A stretch of 64,000 nucleotides of DNA from Desulforhopalus singaporensis (lineage in GTDB: Bacteria; Desulfobacterota; Desulfobulbia; Desulfobulbales; Desulfocapsaceae), in assembly GCF_900104445.1 (NCBI RefSeq), contig NZ_FNJI01000008.1, positions 62,001 to 126,000 on the forward strand, in the 5' to 3' direction. The first letter of the stretch is position 1. Each line of letters opens with the position of its first letter. Of the stretch, positions 1 to 6,976 are shown one piece after another. The notes beneath the pieces were generated by a model. The model did no database searches. It had not been told where the DNA came from and was given only the letters and a program-made list of their open reading frames with translations. Made by a program: the position numbers and the translations under genes.

Positions 1-156
1 GGCATCTACAGTTTCGGACTGACGCAGGCCACGCTTGCGCTTGGTGGATTTTTTCGTCAGAATATGGCTGGAGAAGGCTTTGTTTCTTTTCAGCTTACCG
101 GAGCCGGTGAGCTTGAAGCGCTTTGCGGCTCCTCGTTTTGTTTTCATCTTAGGCAT
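1..156 (-). CDS. rpmI: 50S ribosomal protein L35 (partial, cut by window edge)
   Basis: Reading leftward from an ATG at 156 gives [14 protein letters not shown] followed by [10 protein letters not shown] and a Lys/Arg-rich run. This is the typical start of L35, a small basic protein of the large ribosomal subunit. An AGGAG-like ribosome site lies just upstream. The gene runs off the left edge after about 52 codons, so only a few C-terminal residues are missing. It follows infC on the same strand after 139 bp, matching the widespread thrS-infC-rpmI-rplT operon; rplT would be expected just outside the window. Confidence 0.95.
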   Translation of the reverse strand, partial: MPKMKTKRGAAKRFKLTGSGKLKRNKAFSSHILTKKSTKRKRGLRQSETVDA

Positions 157-295
157 GATAAACTCCTTTGAACCTAAATATCATCAACTCTTGCGAGTAT
201 TTTTAATGATCAGCTGATGACAATAAAACCCGATCAACAGCGTCTGTCTATAAAAAAAGCGAGCTTAACGGGGCTCAAACTGCATATTGTAATTT

Positions 296-835
296 TTATT
301 TCGGACCGACGAACATCACCAGCTGCCGTCCTTCCATTTTCGGCGGCTGCAAAATTACTGCATCCTCTTCGAGGCTGGCGGCGATTTTGTTCATCGCGTC
401 GACCCCTATGGTTTCGCAGTAGACGATTTCACGTCCACGAAAACGCATAGTGAGTTTTACTTTATGTTTTGCGGCAAGGAACTTTTTAATATTCTTTATC
501 TTGAAGTTGAGGTCATGTTCCTCGGTCTTTGGCCGGAACTTGATCTCTTTCGTTTCTACCGTTGCCTGTTTTTTCTTCGCTTCCTGCGATTTTTTCTTCT
601 GCTCGTAGCGGAACTTGTCGTAGTTCATTACTCGGCAGACAGGAGGATCAGCGTTTTCGGACACAACCACTAGGTCAAGGCCTGCGTTATAAGCTATTTC
701 TCTTGCCTCTTCAATTGACAAGACGCCTCTCTGCTTACCGTCGTGATCAATAAGTCTGACCCTTGGAAAACGTATTCCTTCGTTTGTTAATGCTTTGACT
801 TCTCGTTGTACCGGACCACTTCTTCCTTTTCTGAT
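296..835 (-). CDS. infC: Translation initiation factor IF-3, probable AUC start
   Basis: IF-3 binds the 30S subunit and checks start-codon/initiator-tRNA pairing. The N-domain (NEGIRFPRVRLIDHDG, then SIEEAREIAYNAGLDLVVVS) and the PPVCRVMNYDKF linker motif are followed by the C-domain to MEGRQLVMFVGPK. The first Met-capable codon in the frame is a TTG at 721, but this falls inside the conserved N-domain, so the start must lie upstream. The frame is open back to about 856 with no ATG or GTG start that fits. The best site is ATC at 835-833, preceded by a purine-rich GAGGGGG/AAGG stretch. That gives about 179 residues, the usual IF-3 length. Rare start codons are a known feature of infC and let IF-3 repress its own synthesis. 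It sits between thrS and rpmI. Confidence 0.93.
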   Translation of the reverse strand: MRKGRSGPVQREVKALTNEGIRFPRVRLIDHDGKQRGVLSIEEAREIAYNAGLDLVVVSENADPPVCRVMNYDKFRYEQKKKSQEAKKKQATVETKEIKFRPKTEEHDLNFKIKNIKKFLAAKHKVKLTMRFRGREIVYCETIGVDAMNKIAASLEEDAVILQPPKMEGRQLVMFVGPK

Positions 836-914
836 ATCCTTACCCCCTCGAACTTACGAGCTAAAATTAAACGTTATTCCTGCAGGACCAGCGCCCGGCA
901 GCTTACAGTATTTC

Positions 915-2843
915 TCAGTATCCTCGCCCTTCAGCCTCTTCCTGGCGAATTTTTTCCACGAATTCGGCAGGGGTCATGGGCGCTAAATTTTCTCCGTTCC
1001 TAAGCCGTACAGTGACGGTGCCGTCGCTTTTTTCTTTGTCACCGATAATAAGCATGTACGGAATTTTAGCAACTTGCGCTTCCCTGATTTTATAGTTAAG
1101 TTTTTCGTTGCGCAAATCTTTTTCAATCCGTAATCCCGCTTTTCTCAACTGGCTGAACACTTCGTCGCCGTAATCGAGCTGATCGTCGGTGATGTTCAGG
1201 ATTCTCGCCTGGACCGGTGCAAACCAGATGGGGAACGCTCCGGCGTAGTGTTCTATGAGGACTCCGATGAACCTCTCAAGCGATCCCATCAACGCTCGGT
1301 GGATCATGATGGGCTGATGTTCCGCGTTGTCGGCTCCTGTATACTTCATCTGGAAACGTTCGGGAAGATTGAAATCGACCTGAATGGTCGAGCACTGCCA
1401 GGAACGTCCAAGCTGGTCCTTGATTTTTATATCTATCTTGGGCCCATAAAACACCCCTTCGCCGGGATCTATGGTGTAGTCGAGGCCTTTCTTTTCAAGC
1501 GCGAGTTTCAAGGCTTCGGTCGCTTTTTCCCAGTTTTCGTCGGTGCCGACATATTTTTCCGGCCTGGTCGACAGGTATACGTCATAGTTGTCGAAACCGA
1601 AGGCCTTGAGTATGTGCAGGTTCAGATAGAGGATGTTGAAAATCTCATCTTCGAGCTGGTCGGGCCTGCAGAAAATGTGCGCGTCGTCCTGGGTGAAGCC
1701 GCGCACCCGGAGAAGTCCGTGCAGAGCTCCTGCACGTTCGTACCTGTAGACTGTGCCAAGTTCACACCACCTGATCGGCAGTTCTCGATAGCTGCGTTTC
1801 TGGCTGTTGAATACCCCGATATGGAATGGGCAGTTCATCGGTTTGAGCTGGTACTGGACCTCGTCTATATCCATGGAGGAGTACATGTTCTCGTTGTAGA
1901 AATCGAGATGCCCAGAGGTCTTCCACAGATCCTGGCGCGCGATATGTGGCGTATACAGCAGTTCGTAGTCGTGCGAGTAGTGTTCGTCTTTCCAGAAGTC
2001 CTCGATCAGGCGTCGCAGCTGAGCCCCTTTGGGCTGCCAGAGAATCAGGCCCGGGCCGATATCATCTTTTATGGTAAAAAGCTCCAGCTCCTTGCCGAGT
2101 TTGCGATGATCCCTCTTTTTCGCTTCCTCAAGGGCGTTCAAATACTTCTTCAGGTCTTTTTTGTCAAAGAACGCGGTGCCGTATATTCTCTGCAAGACAT
2201 CACGGTTTTCGTCACCGCGCCAGTAAGCACCCGCTACACGAAGCAGTTTGAATGCCTTTATAAATGAAGTGTCGGGGACATGAGGGCCACGACACAGATC
2301 GGTGAATTCACCAACATGATAGAGCGACACCGTCTCTTCGCCCAGGTCCTGGATCAGTTCGACTTTGTATTTTTCACCTTCAGCGCTGTATTTATCTATT
2401 GCCTCACTGCTTTTCATCTCCGTTTTTGCAAAGCCCAGGCCGGCGCCGATTATCTCGGCCATACGGTCCTCTATTTTTGCAAAATCATCAGGGGTGAAAG
2501 GGGCTTCGCGCTCGAAGTCGTAGTAGAATCCGTTTTCTATGGCTGGCCCGATGGCGACTTTTACATCTTGGCCGAAAACATCCCTTACGGCCAGTGCCAT
2601 GACATGGGCGGTGCTGTGGCGGAGTATGTTCAGTGCCTCTTCAGATCCTATCTGGATTGGACTGAGTACCGTATCTTCAGTGAGTGTCGCGGTGAAATCG
2701 ACGATGTCGTTGCCGATTTTCGATGCAACTGTCTTTTTCCTTTGTTTGTTCGACAGTAGCTTGTTTAGAGCGTCCCGGACGCTTGTTCCTGAGGAAACAG
2801 ATGCGGAGTCACCTCCATCAATTGATACGGTTATGTCAGCCAT
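915..2843 (-). CDS. thrS: Threonyl-tRNA synthetase
   Basis: Class II synthetase that charges tRNA-Thr in the cytoplasm; 642 residues is normal for the family. In order it shows an N-terminal TGS domain (1-65), a second additional domain with the HSTAHVMA motif near 75 (editing site), the catalytic core with MNCPFHIGVF (Zn ligand Cys) and motif 2 around RYERAGALHGLLRVRGF, and a C-terminal anticodon-binding domain ending in RQEEAEGRGY. It heads the thrS-infC-rpmI cluster; infC begins about 80 bp downstream. A hairpin terminator and tRNA-Val lie upstream, so it probably has its own promoter or leader regulation between 2844 and 2865. Confidence 0.97.
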   Translation of the reverse strand: MADITVSIDGGDSASVSSGTSVRDALNKLLSNKQRKKTVASKIGNDIVDFTATLTEDTVLSPIQIGSEEALNILRHSTAHVMALAVRDVFGQDVKVAIGPAIENGFYYDFEREAPFTPDDFAKIEDRMAEIIGAGLGFAKTEMKSSEAIDKYSAEGEKYKVELIQDLGEETVSLYHVGEFTDLCRGPHVPDTSFIKAFKLLRVAGAYWRGDENRDVLQRIYGTAFFDKKDLKKYLNALEEAKKRDHRKLGKELELFTIKDDIGPGLILWQPKGAQLRRLIEDFWKDEHYSHDYELLYTPHIARQDLWKTSGHLDFYNENMYSSMDIDEVQYQLKPMNCPFHIGVFNSQKRSYRELPIRWCELGTVYRYERAGALHGLLRVRGFTQDDAHIFCRPDQLEDEIFNILYLNLHILKAFGFDNYDVYLSTRPEKYVGTDENWEKATEALKLALEKKGLDYTIDPGEGVFYGPKIDIKIKDQLGRSWQCSTIQVDFNLPERFQMKYTGADNAEHQPIMIHRALMGSLERFIGVLIEHYAGAFPIWFAPVQARILNITDDQLDYGDEVFSQLRKAGLRIEKDLRNEKLNYKIREAQVAKIPYMLIIGDKEKSDGTVTVRLRNGENLAPMTPAEFVEKIRQEEAEGRGY

Positions 2844-2864
2844 TTTTCTTTTCTGTATAAAAAT

Positions 2865-2915
2865 AAAGGCTAAAGAGCGAACGCCCCGATCGGAAGCGTT
2901 TTTACTTTAGCCTTT
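2865..2915. terminator. Two-tier hairpin terminator between tRNA-Val and thrS
   Basis: An 11-bp perfect inverted repeat, AAAGGCTAAAG (2865-2875) and CTTTAGCCTTT (2905-2915), encloses a second 5-bp stem, AACGC/GCGTT. On the minus strand the hairpin is followed by ATTTTTAT, so it could end the tRNA-Val transcript. T residues also follow on the plus strand. A role in thrS leader control is possible but not shown. Confidence 0.6.
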
Positions 2916-2921
2916 TTATGC

Positions 2922-2996
2922 TGGTAGGCGCGGACGGGATTGAACCGACGACATCCACCACGTCAAGGTGGCGCTCTCCCACTGAGCTACGCGCCT
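2922..2996 (-). tRNA. tRNA-Val (GAC)
   Basis: The minus strand folds as a 75-nt tRNA. The acceptor stem AGGCGCG/CGCGCCT is perfect, the D arm is GCTC...GAGC, the anticodon stem is CCACC/GGTGG with loop TTGACGT (anticodon GAC), and the T loop is TTCAATC. A genomically encoded CCA ends the gene. The T stem GTCGG/CCGTC has one T-T mismatch at its second pair, which is unusual. Confidence 0.93.
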
Positions 2997-3261
2997 AGGA
3001 ATGCTTTTTTATGCCTAGAAGCTGCAAAACTTGAGTGCGATGTTTAACTCAAGCGTCGCAAGGGCCATTTATTACCACGATTAAATTGCCAGTGCAATAG
3101 AATTTTACGCATTATAATCAAAAATTACGGTCTAGTTCAAACGACTTTGACAACCATACTGGGATTAAAGGTAATTCTTACAGAATATCAACCTTTTCAA
3201 GTTTTTGTCGCGGTCCGTTCAGGGGCGAAGGAATTTTGAGGTCTTAGAAGGTTTTTATACC

Positions 3262-3870
3262 TCAATGGGCCTGTGATCTCGCCTCGAGTGCTTTTGCCAG
3301 AGTGTATTTATCTGCATATTTAATGTCCATACCCATTGGTATGCCGCAGGCAAGTCTGGTCAAGGTTACCGGCTCCCGGGAGAGAATATCTATCAGATAC
3401 GATGCCGTCGCCTCACCGGGCACAGTGGAACTGGTGGCTATTATGACCTCCTTCACGGCTCCGCTTCTGACCCGGCTGAGGAGCTCCCGGATTTTTATCT
3501 CACCTGGACCTACCCCGTCTAAAGGGGAAAGTACTCCATGGAGAACATGGTAGTGTCCCCTGAAGACGGCTGTTTTTTCAATAGCCAGTAGATCTCCTGA
3601 ACCCTCGACCACGCAAACCGTTGAACCGTCTCTTCGCTGATCGGCACAGATGGAGCACGGGTCGTCCTCGGAAAAAGAAAAACAACAGCTGCAGAGTTGG
3701 ATAGAGTTGTGAAGATCAGCCAAGGCGCTGCTCAGGTTCCTGGCGAGGGCAGGCGGCTTGCGCAAAATGTTGAGCGCCAGGCGAGTGGCTGTTTTTTTAC
3801 CAATCCCTGGCAGCTGAGAAAGCTGCTCAATGAGATTTTCAAGGGCTGGCGGGAAGACCTGCATGGACAA
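3262..3870 (-). CDS. recR: Recombination mediator protein RecR
   Basis: RecR works with RecO/RecF to load RecA at single-strand gaps. The 202-residue product has the helix-hairpin-helix LPGIGKKTATRLAL (about 19-32), a four-Cys zinc finger (CSCCFSFSEDDPCSIC, about 59-74) and a Toprim domain starting at CVVEGSGDLLAIEKT. The start is either TTG at 3870, with GAGG 8 nt upstream, or ATG at 3864 with poorer spacing. It lies 2 bp after ybaB, in the conserved dnaX-ybaB-recR cluster, and is surely cotranscribed. Confidence 0.96.
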   Translation of the reverse strand: MSMQVFPPALENLIEQLSQLPGIGKKTATRLALNILRKPPALARNLSSALADLHNSIQLCSCCFSFSEDDPCSICADQRRDGSTVCVVEGSGDLLAIEKTAVFRGHYHVLHGVLSPLDGVGPGEIKIRELLSRVRSGAVKEVIIATSSTVPGEATASYLIDILSREPVTLTRLACGIPMGMDIKYADKYTLAKALEARSQAH

Positions 3871-3872
3871 GA

Positions 3873-4196
3873 CTAGGGCCTCATGAAATTGGTAAGACCT
3901 GGAATATTAAGGCCGCCGGTCAGCTGGCCAAGCTCACGCTGGCTCAGTTCCTTGGCTTTTCTCAAGGCGTCGTTGGTTGCTGCGGCAATGAGATCCTGGA
4001 GCATCTCTGCCTCTTCAGGGTCTATGACGGGTTGTTCGATCATAACCGAAAGAACTTCTGCCTGTCCGTTTACGGTAACCTGTACCATTCCTCCTCCGGC
4101 AGATCCGGTAATTGTCTTCTTGCTCAAATCCTCCTGGATTTTTGCCATCTTCTCCTGCATGGCCTTGGCCTGTTCCATTATTTTGCTGAGATCCAT
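3873..4196 (-). CDS. ybaB: YbaB/EbfC family nucleoid-associated protein
   Basis: Small 107-residue DNA-binding dimer of the YbaB/EbfC family. It shows the N-terminal helix rich in Met/Lys/Gln (MEQAKAMQEKMAKIQEDL), the Gly-rich GSAGGGMVQVTVNG strand and the acidic VIDPEEAEMLQDLIAAATN helix. It sits between dnaX and recR, 23 bp after dnaX, which is its normal place in many bacteria. The precise function is unsettled in the family; a role in chromosome structure or recombination is usual. Confidence 0.95.
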   Translation of the reverse strand: MDLSKIMEQAKAMQEKMAKIQEDLSKKTITGSAGGGMVQVTVNGQAEVLSVMIEQPVIDPEEAEMLQDLIAAATNDALRKAKELSQRELGQLTGGLNIPGLTNFMRP

Positions 4197-4219
4197 TATG
4201 GTAGTCCTGTTCTGTTTTG

Positions 4220-5989
4220 TTATCTGCTTCTCGGACCGATTCGGATATCTCCGATCTCGCCGTTGAAAATGTCTGCGGCCATGATAACGATGGGGTCGTT
4301 GGCCAGCTGCTGCCTTTTCTTATGGGGGGAGTCTTCACCGTTTACATCAGTGGCCTCCTCGGTCTTGGGAACCGTGATGCGTACTTTGAGTTGTTTTTGA
4401 AAAAAATCCAGTGCAAATTCGGTGAGGAGGTTGAGATTTTCTTTCTGTTTCAAGAGGGAGCAGTTGTGAGGGTCGGAATAGGTGATGTGCAGTATCCCCT
4501 CTGCGTCTTCTTTGGCCGAGTCCGCCCGCTGAAGATCCTTGGCCATCCAGATTTTTCTGTCTCTGACATACTCTATGAAACGCGGCCACTCCTTGCGAAT
4601 CTCTTTCTCGTGGGAGTGAATTTTTATCTTGCCGGCGTCGGGGGATGGTTTCGGTTGCTGCTGTTGACTTTGTTCTTGAGTCGGTTCCGCCGTGCCTGCT
4701 GAAGGCTGCTGCGCTGCCGCCGGGGGGACTGGCTGTTCAGAAGGGGCAGGCTGCTCAGCTGTTTTTTTTTCGTTACCGTTTTTTTTTGACTGTCTCGCGG
4801 CCTCCTGTGGCGGCGGGGCGATCGGGTTGGGAGTTTCTCCTCCGGTTGGAAGGTTGCTAAGAAACTGGTCGAGCTGTCCCAAAAGAGAGGAGATCGGAAC
4901 GATGTTGGAGGTCTCGATAATCTTAAAAAACGAAGTCTCCAGGGACAGTCGTGGCAGGGTGGAAAACTTCAGTTCCTCGGCAGCCGCCATCAGTAGCGAT
5001 AATTTCAAGTGGATGGTTTCCGCCGAATAGTCGGATGCGAGTTCTGTTAAATCGTTCAGATCCTCCTGGGGAAGGTCTATGAGATGGCTGCAGCCATTGA
5101 TTTTGCAAAACAGCAGGTTCCGGAAATGATCGAGGAGGTCGACCATGAACCTCTTGATGTCGGTACCGAACTCAAACACTTTTTCAAGGGATAAAAAGGT
5201 CTCTTTTTTGTCTCCGTGCAAAAGCGCCCGGGACAAATTCATCAATATTTCACGATCGACAAGACCGAGAACTTCTACGACATCTTCCACCTTGATCTCT
5301 TGTTCGCCAAACGAAAACATCTGGTCCAGCAGCGACAACCCGTCGCGCACTGATCCAGCTGCTTCACGGACGATAAGAGAAAGCGCCTCCGGTTCTATCC
5401 TGTATCCTTCCATTTCGGCCAACTTGCCGAAATGCTCATAAAGTTCTTTCGCCGGAACTCTCTTCAGTTCGTATTGCTGGCACCTTGACAGGATGGTTAC
5501 CGGTATCTTGTGGATTTCGGTGGTGGCGAACATGAAATAGACATGATCCGGTGGTTCCTCGAGGGTTTTCAGCAAAGCATTGAACGCCTCGGTGGTGAGC
5601 ATGTGTACTTCGTCAATTATGATGACTTTAAATTTGGCGGATGTCGGGAGAAAGCGCAATTTTTCCTTGAGCTCACGTATCTCCTGGATCCCCCTGTTTG
5701 ATGCACCGTCTATCTCGTAGAGGTCTATAAAATTGCCTTTTCTGATCTCCCTGCAGGATGAGCATTCGTCACAGGGCTTGTCAGGCTGGGTGCTGCTGCA
5801 GTTGATGGCCTTGGCCATGATGCGGGCAAGGGTTGTCTTGCCTACTCCCCTTACACCGGAAAAAAGGATGGCGTGAGCGATACGATTGCGGTCTATGCTG
5901 TTCTGGAGCGTCTTGACGACAGGTCGCTGACCGACAATCTGACTGAACCTTTGCGGGCGGAATTTTCTAGCAAGAACGAGGTAAGACAT
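4220..5989 (-). CDS. dnaX: DNA polymerase III subunits gamma/tau
   Basis: Clamp-loader ATPase and replisome organiser. The N-terminal AAA+ module is clear: Walker A SGVRGVGKTTLAR (about 45-57), a Zn-binding CDECSSCREI cluster, Walker B VIIIDEVHML and sensor 1 FATTEIHKIPVTILSRC. Domain III follows, then a low-complexity Pro/Gln/Ala linker (about 385-460) and a C-terminal tau-specific domain. The full product is 589 residues. The linker carries two A9 runs that may generate a shorter gamma form (separate entry). Start ATG at 5989 has only a weak ribosome site. The gene follows tRNA-Ser and the SRP RNA and precedes ybaB-recR. Confidence 0.97.
   Translation of the reverse strand: MSYLVLARKFRPQRFSQIVGQRPVVKTLQNSIDRNRIAHAILFSGVRGVGKTTLARIMAKAINCSSTQPDKPCDECSSCREIRKGNFIDLYEIDGASNRGIQEIRELKEKLRFLPTSAKFKVIIIDEVHMLTTEAFNALLKTLEEPPDHVYFMFATTEIHKIPVTILSRCQQYELKRVPAKELYEHFGKLAEMEGYRIEPEALSLIVREAAGSVRDGLSLLDQMFSFGEQEIKVEDVVEVLGLVDREILMNLSRALLHGDKKETFLSLEKVFEFGTDIKRFMVDLLDHFRNLLFCKINGCSHLIDLPQEDLNDLTELASDYSAETIHLKLSLLMAAAEELKFSTLPRLSLETSFFKIIETSNIVPISSLLGQLDQFLSNLPTGGETPNPIAPPPQEAARQSKKNGNEKKTAEQPAPSEQPVPPAAAQQPSAGTAEPTQEQSQQQQPKPSPDAGKIKIHSHEKEIRKEWPRFIEYVRDRKIWMAKDLQRADSAKEDAEGILHITYSDPHNCSLLKQKENLNLLTEFALDFFQKQLKVRITVPKTEEATDVNGEDSPHKKRQQLANDPIVIMAADIFNGEIGDIRIGPRSR
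4755..4789 (-). other. Candidate dnaX slippage / -1 frameshift site (two A9 runs)
   Basis: On the coding strand dnaX contains A9 at 4787-4779 and another A9 at 4770-4762, separated by 8 nt. A -1 shift at the first run reads AAA CGG and then TAA (4775-4773), giving a product of about 405 residues. A -1 shift at the second run meets TGA at 4757-4755 within three codons. Both truncated products would keep domains I-III and lack the tau tail, like gamma in Escherichia coli. Whether the cause would be ribosomal slippage or polymerase slippage cannot be read from the sequence. Confidence 0.6.
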
Positions 5990-6039
5990 GGAGCACCGGG
6001 AGCTGATTATGGCCGTGCCGGAGATACCGGAGAAAAAAT

Positions 6040-6139
6040 GATAGCCGGGTTACCAGTGCACACAGGGAGTGTCGCTACCGTTGCTTCCTCCCGGACCTGG
6101 CGGGGTTCGCGATTCCTTGTTGCACAGGGCCCGGCTATC
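6040..6139 (-). ncRNA. ffs: Signal recognition particle RNA (small bacterial, 4.5S type)
   Basis: The minus strand begins GATAGCCGGG and ends CCCGGCTATC, closing a roughly 100-nt rod-like hairpin. It contains the universally conserved SRP core GCCAGGTCCGGGAGGAAGC, which is the Ffh-binding domain IV and tetraloop region. A run of T residues follows directly, so the closing helix probably also ends transcription. It lies 50 bp upstream of dnaX and just downstream of tRNA-Ser, a common bacterial arrangement. Confidence 0.95.
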
Positions 6140-6157
6140 AAAGTCGAACTCAATCTA

Positions 6158-6243
6158 TGGCGGAGAGGGTGAGATTCGAACTCACGGTACTTGCGTACAC
6201 ACGCGTTCCAGGCGTGCACCTTAAGCCACTCGGTCACCTCTCC
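6158..6243 (-). tRNA. tRNA-Ser (GGA)
   Basis: The minus strand gives an 86-nt class II tRNA. The acceptor stem is GGAGAGG/CCTCTCC with discriminator G and encoded CCA, the D arm starts at GACCGAGTGGC, the anticodon stem is CACGC/GCGTG with loop CTGGAAC (anticodon GGA), the long variable arm spans TGTACGCAAGTACC, and the T loop is TTCGAAT. It lies between tadA and the SRP RNA. Confidence 0.96.
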
Positions 6244-6334
6244 TCAATCAGAGATATTAAAAATGTGAGCTACTATGTAAACAGTAACCGATGTTTTGGC
6301 AATCAAAAATTCAAAAAAAATAAAAAAAAATGAA

Positions 6335-6817
6335 TCAATTCCGGCAACGGTCGTTTTTTTGTCCACAACGCCTTGACTTGAAAAAATCCTTTAAAAGTGA
6401 GCCGCATTCAGCCTCCTGCACGCCGCCCGCTATCTCCAGCCGGTGATTGAGTTTTCCGTCGCTGCCTATGCGGTACACGGAATCCGCAGCCCCGGTCTTG
6501 GGGTCGGATGCACCGTAGACCAACCGGCTCACCCTGCTGTGAACGATGGCGCCCATGCACATAATGCACGGCTCCAGGGTTACGTACAGGGTTGTGCCCA
6601 CCAGACGGTAGTTGCCGATTTTTTCCGATGCCATGCGCAGGGCGCGGATTTCGGCATGGGCAGTGGGGTCGTGCAGGCTAATCGGGCAGTTCCCGGCGGC
6701 GCTGAGAAGCTGGCCGTCTTTTACCAGGACGGCACCCACGGGCACCTCTCCTATTACCGCCGATTTTTTCGCCTGTTCGATTGCAAGGTGCATCCACTTT
6801 TCGTCGGGTGTTGCCAC
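6335..6817 (-). CDS. tadA: tRNA-specific adenosine deaminase TadA
   Basis: Converts A34 to inosine in tRNA-Arg(ACG). The 160-residue product has the cytidine-deaminase fold: PVGAVLVKDG, the zinc ligand and catalytic Glu in TAHAEIRALR, and PCIMCMGAIVHSRV supplying the two Cys zinc ligands. Translation probably starts at GTG 6817, eight bases after AGAGGAAA. It is the first gene of the leftward tRNA-Ser/ffs/dnaX cluster and is divergent from the regulator at 6977. Confidence 0.95.
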   Translation of the reverse strand: MATPDEKWMHLAIEQAKKSAVIGEVPVGAVLVKDGQLLSAAGNCPISLHDPTAHAEIRALRMASEKIGNYRLVGTTLYVTLEPCIMCMGAIVHSRVSRLVYGASDPKTGAADSVYRIGSDGKLNHRLEIAGGVQEAECGSLLKDFFKSRRCGQKNDRCRN

Positions 6818-6976
6818 GGCCGCTGTTTCCTCTTATTATTGCTGGTTGACAGTTGCCCCATCTTAAGGGGAGGGCTGCTAGGATTTGCAAATTACACTAA
6901 ATATACATATATAACAGTATAAATAGAGAACAACCAGCTGTAAGCCTGAAATCAAATTCCTGCTATTTTACGAAGT

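Noticed and set aside
1248-2267. Long plus-strand open frame of 339 codons
   Set aside because: It lies wholly antisense to thrS, which has complete synthetase motifs; the long frame is a by-product of codon bias.
6007-6237. 76-codon minus-strand frame starting MTEWLKVHAWNACV
   Set aside because: It is a reading through tRNA-Ser and the SRP RNA; this sequence is a well-known false protein call over tRNA-Ser genes.
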